DNA from: Rhizobiaceae bacterium | Lineage (GTDB): Bacteria; Pseudomonadota; Alphaproteobacteria; Rhizobiales; Rhizobiaceae | Direction: 5' to 3' | Assembly: GCA_020628775.1 (NCBI GenBank) | Contig: JAHDEP010000004.1 | Location: forward strand, 1,445-42,804 | Length of the DNA: 41,360 bases | Part shown: positions 1 through 10,793 of the stretch, one piece after another | Layout: the number at the start of each line of letters is the position of its first letter | Numbering within the stretch: the stretch's first letter is position 1 | The notes under the pieces: model-generated | Seen by the model: only the letters and a program-made list of their open reading frames with translations | Told to the model about the DNA's origin: nothing | Database searches by the model: none | Translations under genes and position numbers: made by a program

Positions 1-506
1 TCATCACCGGACTTCCTGTTTGGGGAACATTAATTGGCCTTTATCAAAATGGCCGCGCGGTGATGGGTATGATGGATCAACCATTTACCGGAGAACGGTT
101 TCTATCAGATGGAAAATCTTCATTTATGAAGTTGCGCGGCGGAGAGCCACAGGTTCTAAAAACAAGCAACGTCACAGATTTGTCAAAAGCAAGTATGTTT
201 ACAACGACGCCTGAGCTGCACACTGGCGATAATTCAAGACGCTATTTTGCTCTTGAAAAAGAGATCAATCTGCCGCGCTATGGGGTTGATTGTTATGCTT
301 ACGGGGTACTTGCTATGGGGTATGCAGATCTGGTTTGCGAATCCGATCTTAAGCCATATGACATTGGCGGTTTGATTGCTGTGGTTGAAAATGCAGGTGG
401 TGTGGTGACAAAGTGGGATGGTGGTCGACCAGAAATGGGCGGCGATTGTTTAGCTGCTGCAACACCTGAATTGCACGCAAAAGCGCTTGAAGTTTTGAAC
501 AGATAA
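1..506 (+). CDS. hisN: Histidinol-phosphatase, IMPase type (3' part)
   Basis: This is the C-terminal part of an inositol-monophosphatase-superfamily protein; the reading frame is open from base 3 and the start lies outside the window. The visible part begins ITGLPVWGTLIG and continues through MMDQPFTGERF, which resembles the rhizobial HisN form that dephosphorylates L-histidinol phosphate in histidine synthesis. The superfamily's C-terminal Asp motif is present as YDIGGLIAVVENAGG (usually WD in this family, here YD), and supplies a metal ligand. The catalytic N-terminal motifs (E-E and DPIDGT) would lie upstream and cannot be checked. The ORF track starts it at base 60, but that ATG is internal. 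The stop codon lies inside a terminator-like hairpin facing galU. A generic IMPase or 3'(2'),5'-bisphosphate nucleotidase is possible, but the sequence style favours HisN. Confidence 0.75.
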   Translation, partial: ITGLPVWGTLIGLYQNGRAVMGMMDQPFTGERFLSDGKSSFMKLRGGEPQVLKTSNVTDLSKASMFTTTPELHTGDNSRRYFALEKEINLPRYGVDCYAYGVLAMGYADLVCESDLKPYDIGGLIAVVENAGGVVTKWDGGRPEMGGDCLAAATPELHAKALEVLNR

Positions 507-529
507 GCCAGAGGCGAACCCCTGGCTTA
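504..529. terminator. Hairpin between convergent hisN and galU
   Basis: TAAGCCAG pairs perfectly with CTGGCTTA. Inside lies one A/C mismatch, then GG/CC closing a CGAA tetraloop. The first arm contains the hisN stop codon. It lies between two converging genes and could serve both strands, but neither side has a strong T-run, so it is a terminator candidate only. Confidence 0.5.
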
Positions 530-545
530 ATCTAATGGTTTTGAA

Positions 546-1424
546 TTACCCAACCAGCTTCTTGATGTCGTCTTCGACCAAGCCGCGAATGTCATCGCGT
601 TCCATAGCATAGGCGACATTGGCGAGGATAAACCCTTGCTTAGTGCCGCAATCATATGTGTTGCCTTCAAAACGGTAACCAGAGAATTTTTGTTGATCCG
701 CTAGTTTTAACATCGCATCGGTGATCTGAATTTCATTACCAGCACCGCGCTCTTGGGTTTCCAGAATATCAAAAATTTCCGGCTGCAAAATGTAACGACC
801 GTTGATGAAAAGGTTCGATGGTTCAGAACCGCGCGCTGGTTTTTCAACCATGCCCGTAATTTCAAAACCACCATCGAGTTCTTCACCGACACCAACAACG
901 CCATATTTATGTGCGTCTTCCATGGCAACTTCTTCAACAGAGATCACGTTGCCGCCGGTGTTGTTGTAAAGATCCATCATGCCTGACAAACATCCTTGCT
1001 TATCTTGCATCACCATATCTGGGAGCAAAAGCGCAAATGGTTCATCACCGATGATATCGCGTGCGCACCAAACAGCATGGCCCAGACCTAATGGTTCCTG
1101 CTGGCGGGTAAAGCTTGTTGCACCGGCTTTTGGCAACATGGAATTGAGCATTTCCAGCTCTGCATTTTTGCCACGATTTTTAAGGGTGTCGTTGAGCTCA
1201 TATTGGATGTCAAAATGATCTTCAATCACCGCTTTATTACGTCCGGTCACGAATACAACGTGCTCAATACCTGCGGCCATCGCTTCTTCAACCACGTATT
1301 GAACGACGGGTTTATCGACGATATTCAGCATTTCTTTGGGAACAGCTTTTGTGCCGGGGAGAAATCTTGTGCCGAGGCCTGCTACTGGCAAAACGGCTTT
1401 TCTTACTTTTTTGGAACTTGTCAT
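546..1424 (-). CDS. galU: UTP-glucose-1-phosphate uridylyltransferase GalU
   Basis: GalU makes UDP-glucose from UTP and glucose 1-phosphate in the cytoplasm, feeding exopolysaccharide, LPS core and cyclic glucan synthesis. The 292-residue product has the usual family length. It opens with the nucleotidyltransferase signature GLGTRFLP (residues 16-23) followed by KAVPKEM, and contains the sugar-site segment [21 protein letters not shown]. It also has the late YDCGTKQGF motif typical of bacterial GalU. The ATG at 1424 gives the standard N-terminus. The gene converges on hisN and diverges from the lytic transglycosylase gene, so it is probably a single-gene unit. Nothing unusual is seen. Confidence 0.95.
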   Translation of the reverse strand: MTSSKKVRKAVLPVAGLGTRFLPGTKAVPKEMLNIVDKPVVQYVVEEAMAAGIEHVVFVTGRNKAVIEDHFDIQYELNDTLKNRGKNAELEMLNSMLPKAGATSFTRQQEPLGLGHAVWCARDIIGDEPFALLLPDMVMQDKQGCLSGMMDLYNNTGGNVISVEEVAMEDAHKYGVVGVGEELDGGFEITGMVEKPARGSEPSNLFINGRYILQPEIFDILETQERGAGNEIQITDAMLKLADQQKFSGYRFEGNTYDCGTKQGFILANVAYAMERDDIRGLVEDDIKKLVG

Positions 1425-1609
1425 CTTCCTGTCCTACTCTTCATGAATGGGATTATTGTTGGTGGCAGATTGATAACTGGTAAATCCTAATGATTTCGCA
1501 ATGCCTTTGTTTTGCTCATATTTATGGTAAAAATTAACTTAATTTGATTCTTTTGCCAGTACAAATTGAACTTAATGAAACGAAATTCAATACGGCGAGA
1601 TTTAAGACA

Positions 1610-2833
1610 ATGAAACTTCAGCACATCTGGAAGACGTTATTTTATATTATCGTATCATTTGCGATTACCATGGGGTCTGTGTCGGCGGATACCAAATTTC
1701 GCAATTGGATCAATGGGTTTTACGCAACAGCCGCCAAGCATGGAATTTCAAAAGCGACCTATAATAAAGCATTTAAGGGTATCAAATCACCGGATCCACG
1801 GGTGCTCGAACGGGCACGATATCAGCCAGAATTTAGAACCAAAATTTGGGACTATATCGACGCAAAAGTTAATCCTTATTCGCTAGGTGTCGGTGCAGAA
1901 AAAAAACGACAAAATGCATCGGTGCTCAAAGCTTTAGAGGATCACTTTGGTGTAAATCAGCATGTATTGCTGGCGCTTTGGTCGGTTGAAAGCAATTATG
2001 GTGCAATTTTTCAGGACCGCTCAAAGCTGTTTAATGCGCCTCATGCGTTAGCAACTCTGGCCTATGCTGATCGCAAACGGTCAAAATATGCACGTGCGCA
2101 ATTGATCTCTGCATTGAAGATTATTCAACATGGCGATGTGCAACCAAGTGATATGTATGGCTCATGGGCGGGTGCGCTCGGTCAAACCCAGTTTATCCCG
2201 ACAAGTTATGATCTATATGCCATTGATGCAGATGGTGATGGTAAAAAAGACATCTGGCGTTCGGTTCCTGATGCTTTGGCAACAGCTGCGAACCTTCTGG
2301 TTAAGAATGGATGGCGCCGCGGTGAAACCTGGGGCTATGAGGCGAAAGCTCCCAGATCAGGCTATAAATATAACGGTCAAACCAAGACGTTAGCGCAATG
2401 GGCAAAGCTTGGTTTTAAACGTCCCAATGGCAAAAGGTTTTCCGGAACCGGTCGCCGTGCAGAGCTTAAGTTTCTTGCCGGAGCAAACGGACCTGCATTT
2501 TTGATGATGCGGAACTTTTTCGTGATTAAAAAATACAACAACGCTAATTCATATGCTCTATCAGTGGGCTTACTTGCTGATCGATTAGCTGGATATCCGG
2601 GCATGGTGCAGCGCTGGCCGTTGCCGCCTGGCGCGCTTAATGTTGACGAAAAAGTATTGCTGCAGAAGGGGTTAGCCAAGCTTGGCTATTATAAAGGCGA
2701 GTTTGACGGAAATATTGGATCTGGCTCGCGTGCTTCCATTGCTAAGTTTCAGAAAAAATACGGTCTGACTGTTGACGAAAAACCATCGCAAAATTTGTTA
2801 AAAGCTGTTAAGAAAGCTGCTAGAATTAGATAA
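1610..2833 (+). CDS. Lytic murein transglycosylase, MltB family
   Basis: A predicted periplasmic enzyme that cleaves the glycan strands of peptidoglycan, leaving 1,6-anhydro-MurNAc ends. I place the start at ATG 1610, not the TTG 1544 of the ORF track, because this puts a signal peptide (hydrophobic run FYIIVSFAITMGSVSA) at the N-terminus. The product is then 407 aa. The catalytic glutamate is in LLALWSVESNYG, matching the ALWxxExNxG motif of MltB-type enzymes. SWAGALGQTQFIP and DADGDGKKDIW follow, both characteristic. The last ~70 residues form a peptidoglycan-binding domain (LAKLGYYKGEFDG ... SIAKFQKKYG). The SGNH-like gene follows within 30 bases, probably co-transcribed. Confidence 0.92.
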   Translation: MKLQHIWKTLFYIIVSFAITMGSVSADTKFRNWINGFYATAAKHGISKATYNKAFKGIKSPDPRVLERARYQPEFRTKIWDYIDAKVNPYSLGVGAEKKRQNASVLKALEDHFGVNQHVLLALWSVESNYGAIFQDRSKLFNAPHALATLAYADRKRSKYARAQLISALKIIQHGDVQPSDMYGSWAGALGQTQFIPTSYDLYAIDADGDGKKDIWRSVPDALATAANLLVKNGWRRGETWGYEAKAPRSGYKYNGQTKTLAQWAKLGFKRPNGKRFSGTGRRAELKFLAGANGPAFLMMRNFFVIKKYNNANSYALSVGLLADRLAGYPGMVQRWPLPPGALNVDEKVLLQKGLAKLGYYKGEFDGNIGSGSRASIAKFQKKYGLTVDEKPSQNLLKAVKKAARIR

Positions 2834-2859
2834 GCTTAACACGTTTTGGAAAATTGGTC

Positions 2860-4110
2860 GTGAAATTCGGATTAAAATCTTTCGCTTTTGTCCTTGCATT
2901 TGTTGTTGCTGTTTCAATGGTCGCAACGTCGTTTGGCACTGATTTTTTCGTATCGTCAGCTCAGGCTGAAACTAAAATTGTCAAAGTGAAAAAGAAGAAG
3001 AATATTTTTCAGGTTATTTTTGGCAATCGAAAAAAGACTACAAAAAAGACAACAAAGAAAACCGTAAAACGTAAGCGGACAACAAAGGCAAAAACAGCCG
3101 TAGCAGCCGTTGAAAAGGTAGAAAATGCCCAAACTGTTTTGGTTATGGGTGATTTTATTGCTTCCGGTCTTGCTGATGGTTTGAAGGTTGCTTACGCAAA
3201 GAACCCGAATGTTGCGATTGTTAAAAAGACCCGTGGTTCGTCGACGATAGCGCGTCCTGATAATTATGACTGGATGAGCCAGACAGCCGTCGTTGTCGAG
3301 GAAGTTAAGCCATCCCTCATTGTCTTTAATATTGGTTCTAGTGATCGACAGGATATGAAGGTTGATGGCACTTGGCTTGGTTTTGATAGCGAAGAATGGT
3401 GGACTGAATATCGCAAACGGGTTGATAGTTTAGCGCAAGTGTTACGCTCGCAAAATGTACCTGTGCTGTGGGTCGGTGTCCCGTCGTTTAAATATACCAA
3501 GATGACCCGAGATATTCTTGCATTTAATGGTATCTATCGTGATGCGATTGAAAAAGCAGGCGGCACCTTTGTCGACATCTGGGAAGGTTTTGTCGATGAG
3601 AACGGTAAGTTTGTTTATACAGGATCTGATATCAACGGACAGCAAGTTCGCTTGCGATCATCGGATGGTATTAACCTAACAAAAGCAGGTAAGCGCAAGT
3701 TAGCGTTTTATGTTGAAAAGCCTGCAAGCCGTTTCCTATCTATCGGTAACAGCGTTTTAGCAAACCTTTACCGCGATGCGCCTGCATCCGCATTTGCTAA
3801 TCGTCCTGTGCAAGATCCTAGATTATTGACCAAAACACGTGTCTATTCCTTCACAGATCCAGAACTTGATGGCGGTGATTATTTGCTCGGTGGCAACAGT
3901 CAGGCGCGAGTATTTAAAGAGAAATCACCATTGGATAATTTAATCCAAACCGGGCAAACGCCGGTGATACAAACAGGGCGGGTGGATGACTTTACTTGGA
4001 AAGCATCTGTTGGCGTTAAAAAACCGGCTGTTGAAGATGTAAAGGCTGAAGATAAGAGCGCATCTATCCGGCCTGCTGCATTGATAAATCCAATAACAGC
4101 GACAAACTAG
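2860..4110 (+). CDS. DUF459 / SGNH-hydrolase-like envelope protein
   Basis: An exported protein of about 416 aa with an SGNH (GDSL) hydrolase-like fold of the DUF459 kind. The signal peptide ends near SSAQAET. Next comes a very basic, low-complexity Lys/Thr stretch (KKTTKKTTKKTVKRKR), which could contact the wall or other anionic polymers. The SGNH core runs from about VLVMGDFIASGLADGL to DGINLTKAGKRKLAFYVEK. The usual catalytic residues look replaced: GDS is GDF, the block III Asn is Ser (NIGSSD), and the DxxH His is Asn (DGIN). A hydrolase activity is therefore doubtful. Start: GTG 2860 sits 9 bases after a GGA; TTG 2854 in the track is too close to it. The gene follows the transglycosylase directly, which suggests a wall-related job. 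Confidence 0.75.
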   Translation: MKFGLKSFAFVLAFVVAVSMVATSFGTDFFVSSAQAETKIVKVKKKKNIFQVIFGNRKKTTKKTTKKTVKRKRTTKAKTAVAAVEKVENAQTVLVMGDFIASGLADGLKVAYAKNPNVAIVKKTRGSSTIARPDNYDWMSQTAVVVEEVKPSLIVFNIGSSDRQDMKVDGTWLGFDSEEWWTEYRKRVDSLAQVLRSQNVPVLWVGVPSFKYTKMTRDILAFNGIYRDAIEKAGGTFVDIWEGFVDENGKFVYTGSDINGQQVRLRSSDGINLTKAGKRKLAFYVEKPASRFLSIGNSVLANLYRDAPASAFANRPVQDPRLLTKTRVYSFTDPELDGGDYLLGGNSQARVFKEKSPLDNLIQTGQTPVIQTGRVDDFTWKASVGVKKPAVEDVKAEDKSASIRPAALINPITATN

Positions 4111-4135
4111 TTTTTATTTTAAATCGGATAAGATC

Positions 4136-4163
4136 AATTGGCTGGATGTTGGTCCAGCCAATT
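4136..4163. terminator. Bidirectional terminator, DUF459 gene / gltD
   Basis: A perfect 10-bp inverted repeat, AATTGGCTGG and CCAGCCAATT, encloses an 8-base loop. It lies between the convergent DUF459 gene (ending 4110) and gltD (ending 4172). The plus-strand side is followed by the T-rich TGTATTTGTT, so it should work best for the DUF459 transcript and may also stop gltBD. Confidence 0.75.
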
Positions 4164-4171
4164 TGTATTTG

Positions 4172-5626
4172 TTATCGTGGGAGAACTGTTTCGCCCATGA
4201 GTTCTAGATCAATCGCGCGTGCTGCCTGACGACCTTCACGGATGGCCCAAACAACGAGTGATTGACCGCGGCGAACATCACCTGCGACCCAAACATCATC
4301 AACGCTTGATTTGTAATCTTGATCATTGGCGGTAACAGATTTTGATCCGCGTCTGTCTGTTGCGATTGAAAGTGCATCGCCAAGTTCTGCAACAACACTA
4401 TCTTCATATGGGCCACGGAAGCCGATGGCGATAAATGCTAGATCTGCTTTGATGATGAACTCTGTGCCAGCGATTGGCTTACGTTGTTCGTCAACTTTGC
4501 AGCATTTAACGCCAGTTAGAACACCGTCTTCACCAACAAATTCAAGCGTACCGATTTGGAATTCGCGCTCAACGCCTTCAGCTTGTGAAGAAGAAACGCG
4601 CATTTTTGTTGCCCAGAATGGCCATACTGCAAGTTTGTCTTCAACTTCTGGCGGTTGTGGGCGAATATCAAGCTGCGTTACTTTCACCGCACCCTGGCGG
4701 AAGGCTGTGCCGACACAGTCAGATGCCGTATCACCACCACCGACAACAACAACATGTTTGCCGCCAGCTGTGATTTCTTCTGCTTCCCAACCAACGCTTT
4801 GGATGTCTTCGCCACCAACGCGTTTGTTCTGTTGAACAAGATATGGCATGGCATCATGCACACCATCGAGCTCCGTGCCATCTAGGCCAGATTCGCGAGG
4901 TGTTTCTGAACCACCGGCATAAAGTACCGCGTCATATTCTGATTTTAAATCTTCAACCGTTTTGTCAACACCGATGTTTACATTATAAAAGAATGAAACG
5001 CCTTCGCCTTGCATTTGCTCAACGCGGCGATCGATATGGTGTTTTTCCATTTTAAAATCAGGAATACCAAATCGAAGCAGTCCACCTGCTTTTGATTCAC
5101 GCTCGAATACATGCACGTCATGACCTACGCGGCCCAATTGTTGCGCCGCTGCAAGACCCGCAGGACCAGAACCGATGATCGCAACTTTCTTGCCAGTTTT
5201 TTCTTTGGCTGGCTGCGGTGCATAATAACCTGTTTCATAGGCTTTATCGGCAATCGCATTTTCAATGGTCTTAATTGTAACCGGAATATCTTCCAAATTC
5301 AGCGTACATGCTTCTTCACATGGCGCTGGGCAAATGCGCCCAGTGAAATCAGGGAAGTTATTCGTTGAATGCAGGTTCTTAATCGCTGAATCCCAATCAT
5401 TGTTATAAACAAGATCATTCCAGTCAGGGATCTGGTTGTTAATCGGACAACCAGTTTCATCGTGACAATAAGGAACACCGCAATCCATGCAGCGTGCCGC
5501 TTGGTCACGAAGTGATTCATCACTCATGGGAATGGTGAATTCTTTAAAATGGCGAATTCGATCTGATGCTGGTTGATATTTCGCTGTACGGCGATCTATT
5601 TCCAAAAATCCTGTAACTTTACCCAT
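4172..5626 (-). CDS. gltD: Glutamate synthase (NADPH) small subunit
   Basis: The small subunit of NADPH-GOGAT passes electrons from NADPH through FAD and Fe-S clusters to GltB, which makes glutamate from glutamine and 2-oxoglutarate. The 484-residue length is normal. Cys46, Cys49, Cys54 and Cys60 (CMDCGVPYCHDETGC) and Cys99, Cys103 and Cys107 (ICPAPCEEAC) give the N-terminal 4Fe-4S ligands. The FAD Rossmann motif GSGPAG is at 152-157 and the NADPH motif GGGDTA at 296-301. The C-terminus has the AGDVRRGQSLVVWAIREGR segment of the family. The ATG at 5626 follows an AAGGA Shine-Dalgarno sequence. It is last in the order gltB, YbjQ gene, gltD. Confidence 0.96.
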   Translation of the reverse strand: MGKVTGFLEIDRRTAKYQPASDRIRHFKEFTIPMSDESLRDQAARCMDCGVPYCHDETGCPINNQIPDWNDLVYNNDWDSAIKNLHSTNNFPDFTGRICPAPCEEACTLNLEDIPVTIKTIENAIADKAYETGYYAPQPAKEKTGKKVAIIGSGPAGLAAAQQLGRVGHDVHVFERESKAGGLLRFGIPDFKMEKHHIDRRVEQMQGEGVSFFYNVNIGVDKTVEDLKSEYDAVLYAGGSETPRESGLDGTELDGVHDAMPYLVQQNKRVGGEDIQSVGWEAEEITAGGKHVVVVGGGDTASDCVGTAFRQGAVKVTQLDIRPQPPEVEDKLAVWPFWATKMRVSSSQAEGVEREFQIGTLEFVGEDGVLTGVKCCKVDEQRKPIAGTEFIIKADLAFIAIGFRGPYEDSVVAELGDALSIATDRRGSKSVTANDQDYKSSVDDVWVAGDVRRGQSLVVWAIREGRQAARAIDLELMGETVLPR

Positions 5627-5637
5627 AATACAAATCC

Positions 5638-5964
5638 TTAATCCAATTGGACGGCGGTACCTGATGCAGATACCATCAGCATTGAGGAGTTTCCTCCAGC
5701 TGAAATATTTTCATAATCGATGTCAACGCCGATGATTGCGTTTGCGCCGAGCGAAGCTGCTTCTGCGCGAAGTTCATCAAGTGCAATCTCGCGCGCTTCG
5801 CGAAGTGACTTTTCATAAGCGCCTGAGCGACCACCTACAATGTCACGAATGCCAGCGAGAAAATCCTTAAAGATGTTCGTGCCAAGAATTGCTTCACCCG
5901 TGACAATGCCGTGGTAGCGCGTGATTGTCTTACCTTCGATACTGTTAGTCGTTGATACGATCAT
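5638..5964 (-). CDS. YbjQ/UPF0145 family protein inside the glt operon
   Basis: A 108-residue protein of the YbjQ (UPF0145, 'heavy-metal-binding domain') family, recognised from the N-terminal [24 protein letters not shown] and the later [21 protein letters not shown]. These proteins form small oligomeric beta-rich assemblies and their function is not established; the metal-binding label is historical. No cysteines or His clusters are visible here. It starts 4 bases after the gltB stop and ends 11 bases before the gltD start, so the three genes are almost certainly one transcript and probably translationally coupled. Any link to GOGAT is inferred from position alone. Confidence 0.85.
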   Translation of the reverse strand: MIVSTTNSIEGKTITRYHGIVTGEAILGTNIFKDFLAGIRDIVGGRSGAYEKSLREAREIALDELRAEAASLGANAIIGVDIDYENISAGGNSSMLMVSASGTAVQLD

Positions 5965-5968
5965 TAAA

Positions 5969-8900
5969 CTACTCCGCTGCCACTTTAGCGTTTTCCATTT
6001 CTTGTAATGCGCGGCGATATTCTACCGGCATGACTTTACGGAATTTTGGACGATATTCAGACCAGTTGTCTAAGATATCCTGCCCACGCGTTGAGCCTGT
6101 GTGATGAACGTGATTTGCAATCAGCTTGTATAGACGCTCTTCATCATTCTTTGTCATGTCAGATTTGACATCAACACGACCCTTGTGCGCAAGGTCGCCA
6201 CCGTGGTGGTGAAGTTTTTCCAAGATGTCATCTTCTTCTGGAACAGGCTCTAGCTCAACCATTGCCATGTTGCAGCGTTCTGCAAAGTCGTCGGTTTCAT
6301 CAAGCACATAAGCAACCCCGCCGGACATACCAGCTGCAAAGTTTCTGCCTGTTTTACCGATTACAACAACAAGACCACCGGTCATGTATTCACAACCGTG
6401 ATCGCCAACACCTTCAACAACCGCGATAGCGCCTGAGTTCCGCACGGCAAATCGTTCACCCGCCACACCGCGGAAATAACATTCGCCGCCGATTGCACCA
6501 TAAAGAACAGTGTTACCAACAATGATAGATTCTTCAGCGATGATATTTGTATCTTGCGGTGGCTTGATCACAATGCGACCACCTGACAGACCTTTACCGA
6601 CATAATCATTGCCGTCGCCTGTAAGTGTAAAGCTCACGCCTTTGGTCAAGAAAGCACCAAATGATTGGCCAGCAGTTCCTTCCAGCTCAACAGAAATAGT
6701 ATCTGTTGGAAGACCTTTATAACCGTATCGTCTTGCCACTTCACCAGACAGCATAGCGCCTGTAGAGCGATCAACGTTTTTGATCTCAGTCATGATCTTA
6801 ACAGCTTCGCCTTTTTCAAGTGCTGGCATCGCTTGTTCGATCAATTTACGATCTAGGATATCGTCAATTGGATGGTCCTGACGCATTGTCCAGTAGATGT
6901 CTTCTTTTGCAGCTTCAGGCTTATAGAACACATTTGTGAAGTCTAGACCTTCAGCTTTCCAGCGTTCAACCAATTGCTCTTTTTCAAGAAGCTGAGACTG
7001 ACCAATAAGATCATCAAACTTTGTAAAGCCCATTTCGGCCATCAATGCTCTGATTTCTTCAGCAACAAAGAAGAAGTAATTGATCACATGCTCAGGTGTA
7101 CCTTTAAAGCGTTTGCGCAAGACAGGGTCTTGTGTGGCAACACCAACTGGACATGTGTTTAGGTGACACTTACGCATCATGATACAGCCAGCTGCAATCA
7201 ATGGAGCGGTTGAGAAACCAAATTCATCAGCACCAAGTAATGCGCCTACAATCACATCACGGCCAGTTTTAAGACCACCATCAACTTGCAAGGCAATGCG
7301 AGAACGCAAACCATTAAGCACAAGTGTCTGATGTGTTTCAGCCAGACCAAGCTCCCATGATGAACCTGCATGTTTAAGCGATGTCAAAGGAGACGCGCCC
7401 GTACCGCCATCAAATCCTGAGATTGTGATGTGATCCGCACGTGCTTTTGCAACACCAGCGGCAACAGTTCCAACGCCTACTTCAGACACGAGTTTAACTG
7501 AGATATCTGAAACAGGGTTCACGTTTTTCAGATCGTAGATCAGCTGGGCCAAATCTTCGATTGAATAAATGTCGTGATGCGGTGGCGGTGAAATAAGACC
7601 AACACCTGGTGTTGAGTGACGTGTTTTAGCAATTGTCGCGTCCACTTTGTGGCCAGGCAATTGTCCGCCTTCACCAGGCTTTGCACCTTGTGCAACTTTA
7701 ATCTGGATCATGTCTGAGTTGACAAGATATTCAGTTGTCACACCAAATCGACCTGAAGCAACCTGCTTAATAGCAGAACGCTCTGGATTTGCAGTGCCAT
7801 CTGGGAGCGGATTAAAGCGATCAGGCTCTTCGCCACCTTCACCTGTGTTTGACTTGCCGCCAATTTCGTTCATGGCAATCGCAAGCGTCGTATGTGCTTC
7901 GCGGCTAATTGAACCAAATGACATGGCGCCAGTTGAGAAGCGTTTTACGATATCGCTTGCAGATTCAACATCATCGATTGAAACTGGTTTGCGGCCATCT
8001 TCCTCAGCAGTTTTGATTTTGAACAATCCGCGGATTGTGTTCAAACGCAGCGAAGATTCGTTGATCAGTTTGGCGAACTCATTATAGCGATCTTGTGCAT
8101 TGCCACGAACAGCATGTTGAAGTGCAACCACGGCGCCAGGTGCCCAGGCGTGGTCTTCACCGCGTGTTCGATAACCATATTCGCCGCCCACTTCGAGGAA
8201 GTTGCGAAGAACTGGGTCTTTACTAAAGGCTGCTGTGTGACGTTGCGCTGTCTCAGACGCAACTTCTTTCAGGCCAACACCTTCAATTTTGGTGGCTGTA
8301 CCTGTGAAATATTTGTCGACAAACTCAGTCGCCAAACCAACGGCATCAAAAATTTGCGCGCCACAATATGATTGGTAAGTTGAAATGCCCATTTTAGACA
8401 TAACTTTCAAAATACCTTTACCGATGGCTTTGATATAACGCGTGACAACCTCATGGCGATCAACTTCCGGCGGGAAGGCGTTGTTTTCGTGCATGTCGAT
8501 GAGCGTATCAAATGCAAGATACGGGTTAATCGCTTCAGCGCCAAAACCAGCCAAACAGCAGAAGTGATGTACTTCGCGTGGTTCACCTGATTCAACCACA
8601 AGACCCACAGATGTGCGCAAACCTTTGCGGATGAGGTGATGGTGCACAGCTGCGGTTGCAAGAAGCGCAGGAATGGCCAAACGATCTGGTCCGATACGAC
8701 GATCTGACAAGATGATAATGTTGTAATTACCTTTAACAGCTTCTTCTGCACGCTCACAAAGGTTAGTCAGCGCGGCATCCATGCCTTCAGGCCCTTGAGC
8801 ACTATCATAACTCATACCAAGTGTTTTGGTATCAAAGCGATCATCCATTTGGCTAATGGAGCGAATTTTCTCCAAATCACCATTTGTCAAAATCGGCTGA

Positions 8901-10684
8901 CGCACTTCAAGACGTTTCAGCTTTGATGCGCCTTCATGATCAAGAAGGTTTGGACGAGGTCCAATAAATGACACCAAGCTCATGACCAATTCTTCACGAA
9001 TTGGATCAATCGGTGGGTTTGTCACCTGGGCAAAGTTTTGCTTGAAATAGGTGTAAAGCAGCTTTGATTTTTCAGACATTGCCGAAATCGGCGTATCTGT
9101 GCCCATGGAGCCGATAGCCTCTTGGCCAGTGGTTGCCATTGGTGACATCAAGATTTTTGTGTCTTCTTGGGTGTAACCAAATGCTTGTTGACGATCGAGC
9201 AAGGACACATCATGGCGCACCTCGCGAGGCTCAACAGGATCAAGATCTTCCAAAATAAGCTGCGTGTTATCCAGCCATTCACGATATGGGTGGCTATCAG
9301 CTAATTGAGACTTAATCTCATCATCAGAAATGATGCGGCCTTCTTCCATGTCGATTAGCAACATCTTACCAGGCTGCAAACGCCATTTCCGAACGATGTT
9401 TTTTTCTTCAACCGGCAATACACCAGCTTCTGACGCCATAATAATGCGATCATCATTGGTGACGATATAACGCGCTGGGCGCAAACCGTTACGATCAAGT
9501 GTCGCGCCAATTTGGCGGCCATCTGTAAATGCCACAGCTGCTGGACCATCCCATGGTTCCATCAGAGCTGCATGATAGTTGTAGAACGCTTTACGATCTT
9601 CAGACATTAATTTGTTGCCAGCCCAAGCTTCTGGGATCAGCATCATGACAGCATGAGCCATTGAATATCCGCCTTGGATCAAAAATTCCAAAGCGTTATC
9701 AAAACATGCTGTATCTGATTGGCCTTCGTAAGAAATTGGCCACATTTTCTCAATGTCATCGCCAAACAATGGTGATGTGATAGATGCCTGACGCGCAGCC
9801 ATCCAGTTCACGTTACCACGCAATGTGTTGATCTCACCATTATGCGCAACCATGCGGTAAGGGTGTGACAAACGCCATGACGGGAATGTGTTGGTAGAAA
9901 AGCGTTGGTGAACAAGCGCAACAGCTGATTCAAAACGTGGATCAGCCAAGTCTTTATAATAGGCGCCAACCTGATAGGCGAGGAACATGCCTTTATAAAC
10001 GATTGTTCGTGCAGAGAATGAAACCGGGTAGAAAGTTTCACTATCAAATTTATGATCATCTAGAAGACGATTTGAAATCACTTTGCGAAGTGTATAGATC
10101 GCGCGCTCATATTCATCATCATCGGTGATGTTTTCATCACGACCAACGAAAATTTGGTAATGAATAGGTTCTGTAGCTGCAATCTCAGGATCTTTTGACA
10201 AAGATGAATTATCAACTGGCACATCACGGATGGTGATCAGCTCAAAACCTTCGTCGATAATTGTATCTGTAATTGCATCCAAGATATTCTGACGAATTTC
10301 TTCGTCTTGGGTCAAGAAGAAATACCCAACGCCATAATCACCGGCTTCTGGCAATTCGACATCATCTTTTGCAAGTTCTTCTTTAAAGAATGTGTGCGGA
10401 ATTTGCATAAGCATACCCGCGCCATCGCCCATAAGCGGATCAGCACCCACAGCACCACGGTGCGTTAGGTTTTCGAGCATGAACAAACCGTCTTTAACGA
10501 TCTGGTGGGATTTCTTACCTTTCATATGCGCGACAAAGCCTACGCCACACGCATCATGTTCATTGCGCGGATCGTACATGCCCTGTTTATGAGGCAAACC
10601 AAAAGTGTGAACAGGTTTTCGCGTATCAGCATGATTTGCTGTTACGTTTTGCTGTTGTGGCGCGGATGGCGAATGTTTCGTCAT
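5969..10684 (-). CDS. gltB: Glutamate synthase (NADPH) large subunit
   Basis: The large GOGAT subunit hydrolyses glutamine and channels ammonia to 2-oxoglutarate. At 1571 aa it has the full expected length. The N-terminal amidotransferase nucleophile is Cys46 (HDACGVGF), so a propeptide of about 45 residues is probably cleaved. The central and FMN-binding synthase domains follow, including [12 protein letters not shown]. The 3Fe-4S ligands [12 protein letters not shown] lie near residue 1175. The C-terminal beta-helix has the Gly-rich repeats [20 protein letters not shown] and [13 protein letters not shown] 10684 has a good AAGGAGA Shine-Dalgarno sequence 8 bases upstream. It is first in the operon; a perfect dyad about 110 bases upstream (10794-10811) is a possible operator. 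Confidence 0.97.
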   Translation of the reverse strand: MTKHSPSAPQQQNVTANHADTRKPVHTFGLPHKQGMYDPRNEHDACGVGFVAHMKGKKSHQIVKDGLFMLENLTHRGAVGADPLMGDGAGMLMQIPHTFFKEELAKDDVELPEAGDYGVGYFFLTQDEEIRQNILDAITDTIIDEGFELITIRDVPVDNSSLSKDPEIAATEPIHYQIFVGRDENITDDDEYERAIYTLRKVISNRLLDDHKFDSETFYPVSFSARTIVYKGMFLAYQVGAYYKDLADPRFESAVALVHQRFSTNTFPSWRLSHPYRMVAHNGEINTLRGNVNWMAARQASITSPLFGDDIEKMWPISYEGQSDTACFDNALEFLIQGGYSMAHAVMMLIPEAWAGNKLMSEDRKAFYNYHAALMEPWDGPAAVAFTDGRQIGATLDRNGLRPARYIVTNDDRIIMASEAGVLPVEEKNIVRKWRLQPGKMLLIDMEEGRIISDDEIKSQLADSHPYREWLDNTQLILEDLDPVEPREVRHDVSLLDRQQAFGYTQEDTKILMSPMATTGQEAIGSMGTDTPISAMSEKSKLLYTYFKQNFAQVTNPPIDPIREELVMSLVSFIGPRPNLLDHEGASKLKRLEVRQPILTNGDLEKIRSISQMDDRFDTKTLGMSYDSAQGPEGMDAALTNLCERAEEAVKGNYNIIILSDRRIGPDRLAIPALLATAAVHHHLIRKGLRTSVGLVVESGEPREVHHFCCLAGFGAEAINPYLAFDTLIDMHENNAFPPEVDRHEVVTRYIKAIGKGILKVMSKMGISTYQSYCGAQIFDAVGLATEFVDKYFTGTATKIEGVGLKEVASETAQRHTAAFSKDPVLRNFLEVGGEYGYRTRGEDHAWAPGAVVALQHAVRGNAQDRYNEFAKLINESSLRLNTIRGLFKIKTAEEDGRKPVSIDDVESASDIVKRFSTGAMSFGSISREAHTTLAIAMNEIGGKSNTGEGGEEPDRFNPLPDGTANPERSAIKQVASGRFGVTTEYLVNSDMIQIKVAQGAKPGEGGQLPGHKVDATIAKTRHSTPGVGLISPPPHHDIYSIEDLAQLIYDLKNVNPVSDISVKLVSEVGVGTVAAGVAKARADHITISGFDGGTGASPLTSLKHAGSSWELGLAETHQTLVLNGLRSRIALQVDGGLKTGRDVIVGALLGADEFGFSTAPLIAAGCIMMRKCHLNTCPVGVATQDPVLRKRFKGTPEHVINYFFFVAEEIRALMAEMGFTKFDDLIGQSQLLEKEQLVERWKAEGLDFTNVFYKPEAAKEDIYWTMRQDHPIDDILDRKLIEQAMPALEKGEAVKIMTEIKNVDRSTGAMLSGEVARRYGYKGLPTDTISVELEGTAGQSFGAFLTKGVSFTLTGDGNDYVGKGLSGGRIVIKPPQDTNIIAEESIIVGNTVLYGAIGGECYFRGVAGERFAVRNSGAIAVVEGVGDHGCEYMTGGLVVVIGKTGRNFAAGMSGGVAYVLDETDDFAERCNMAMVELEPVPEEDDILEKLHHHGGDLAHKGRVDVKSDMTKNDEERLYKLIANHVHHTGSTRGQDILDNWSEYRPKFRKVMPVEYRRALQEMENAKVAAE

Positions 10685-10793
10685 CGTCTCGTCTCCTTCT
10701 GGCCCTTAGGGCATTTAAACTGCTTCGGCTTTTATCAAAGCTCGAAGAATACTCCGATCATGTTTGTTTCATCCCAAAATCCAAGTTTTATGA

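Noticed and set aside
4326-4835. A 169-residue plus-strand ORF inside gltD
   Set aside because: An antisense frame of gltD, Ser/Thr/Pro-rich without a recognisable domain.
7647-8087. A 146-residue plus-strand ORF inside gltB
   Set aside because: An antisense shadow of a full-length, conserved gltB.
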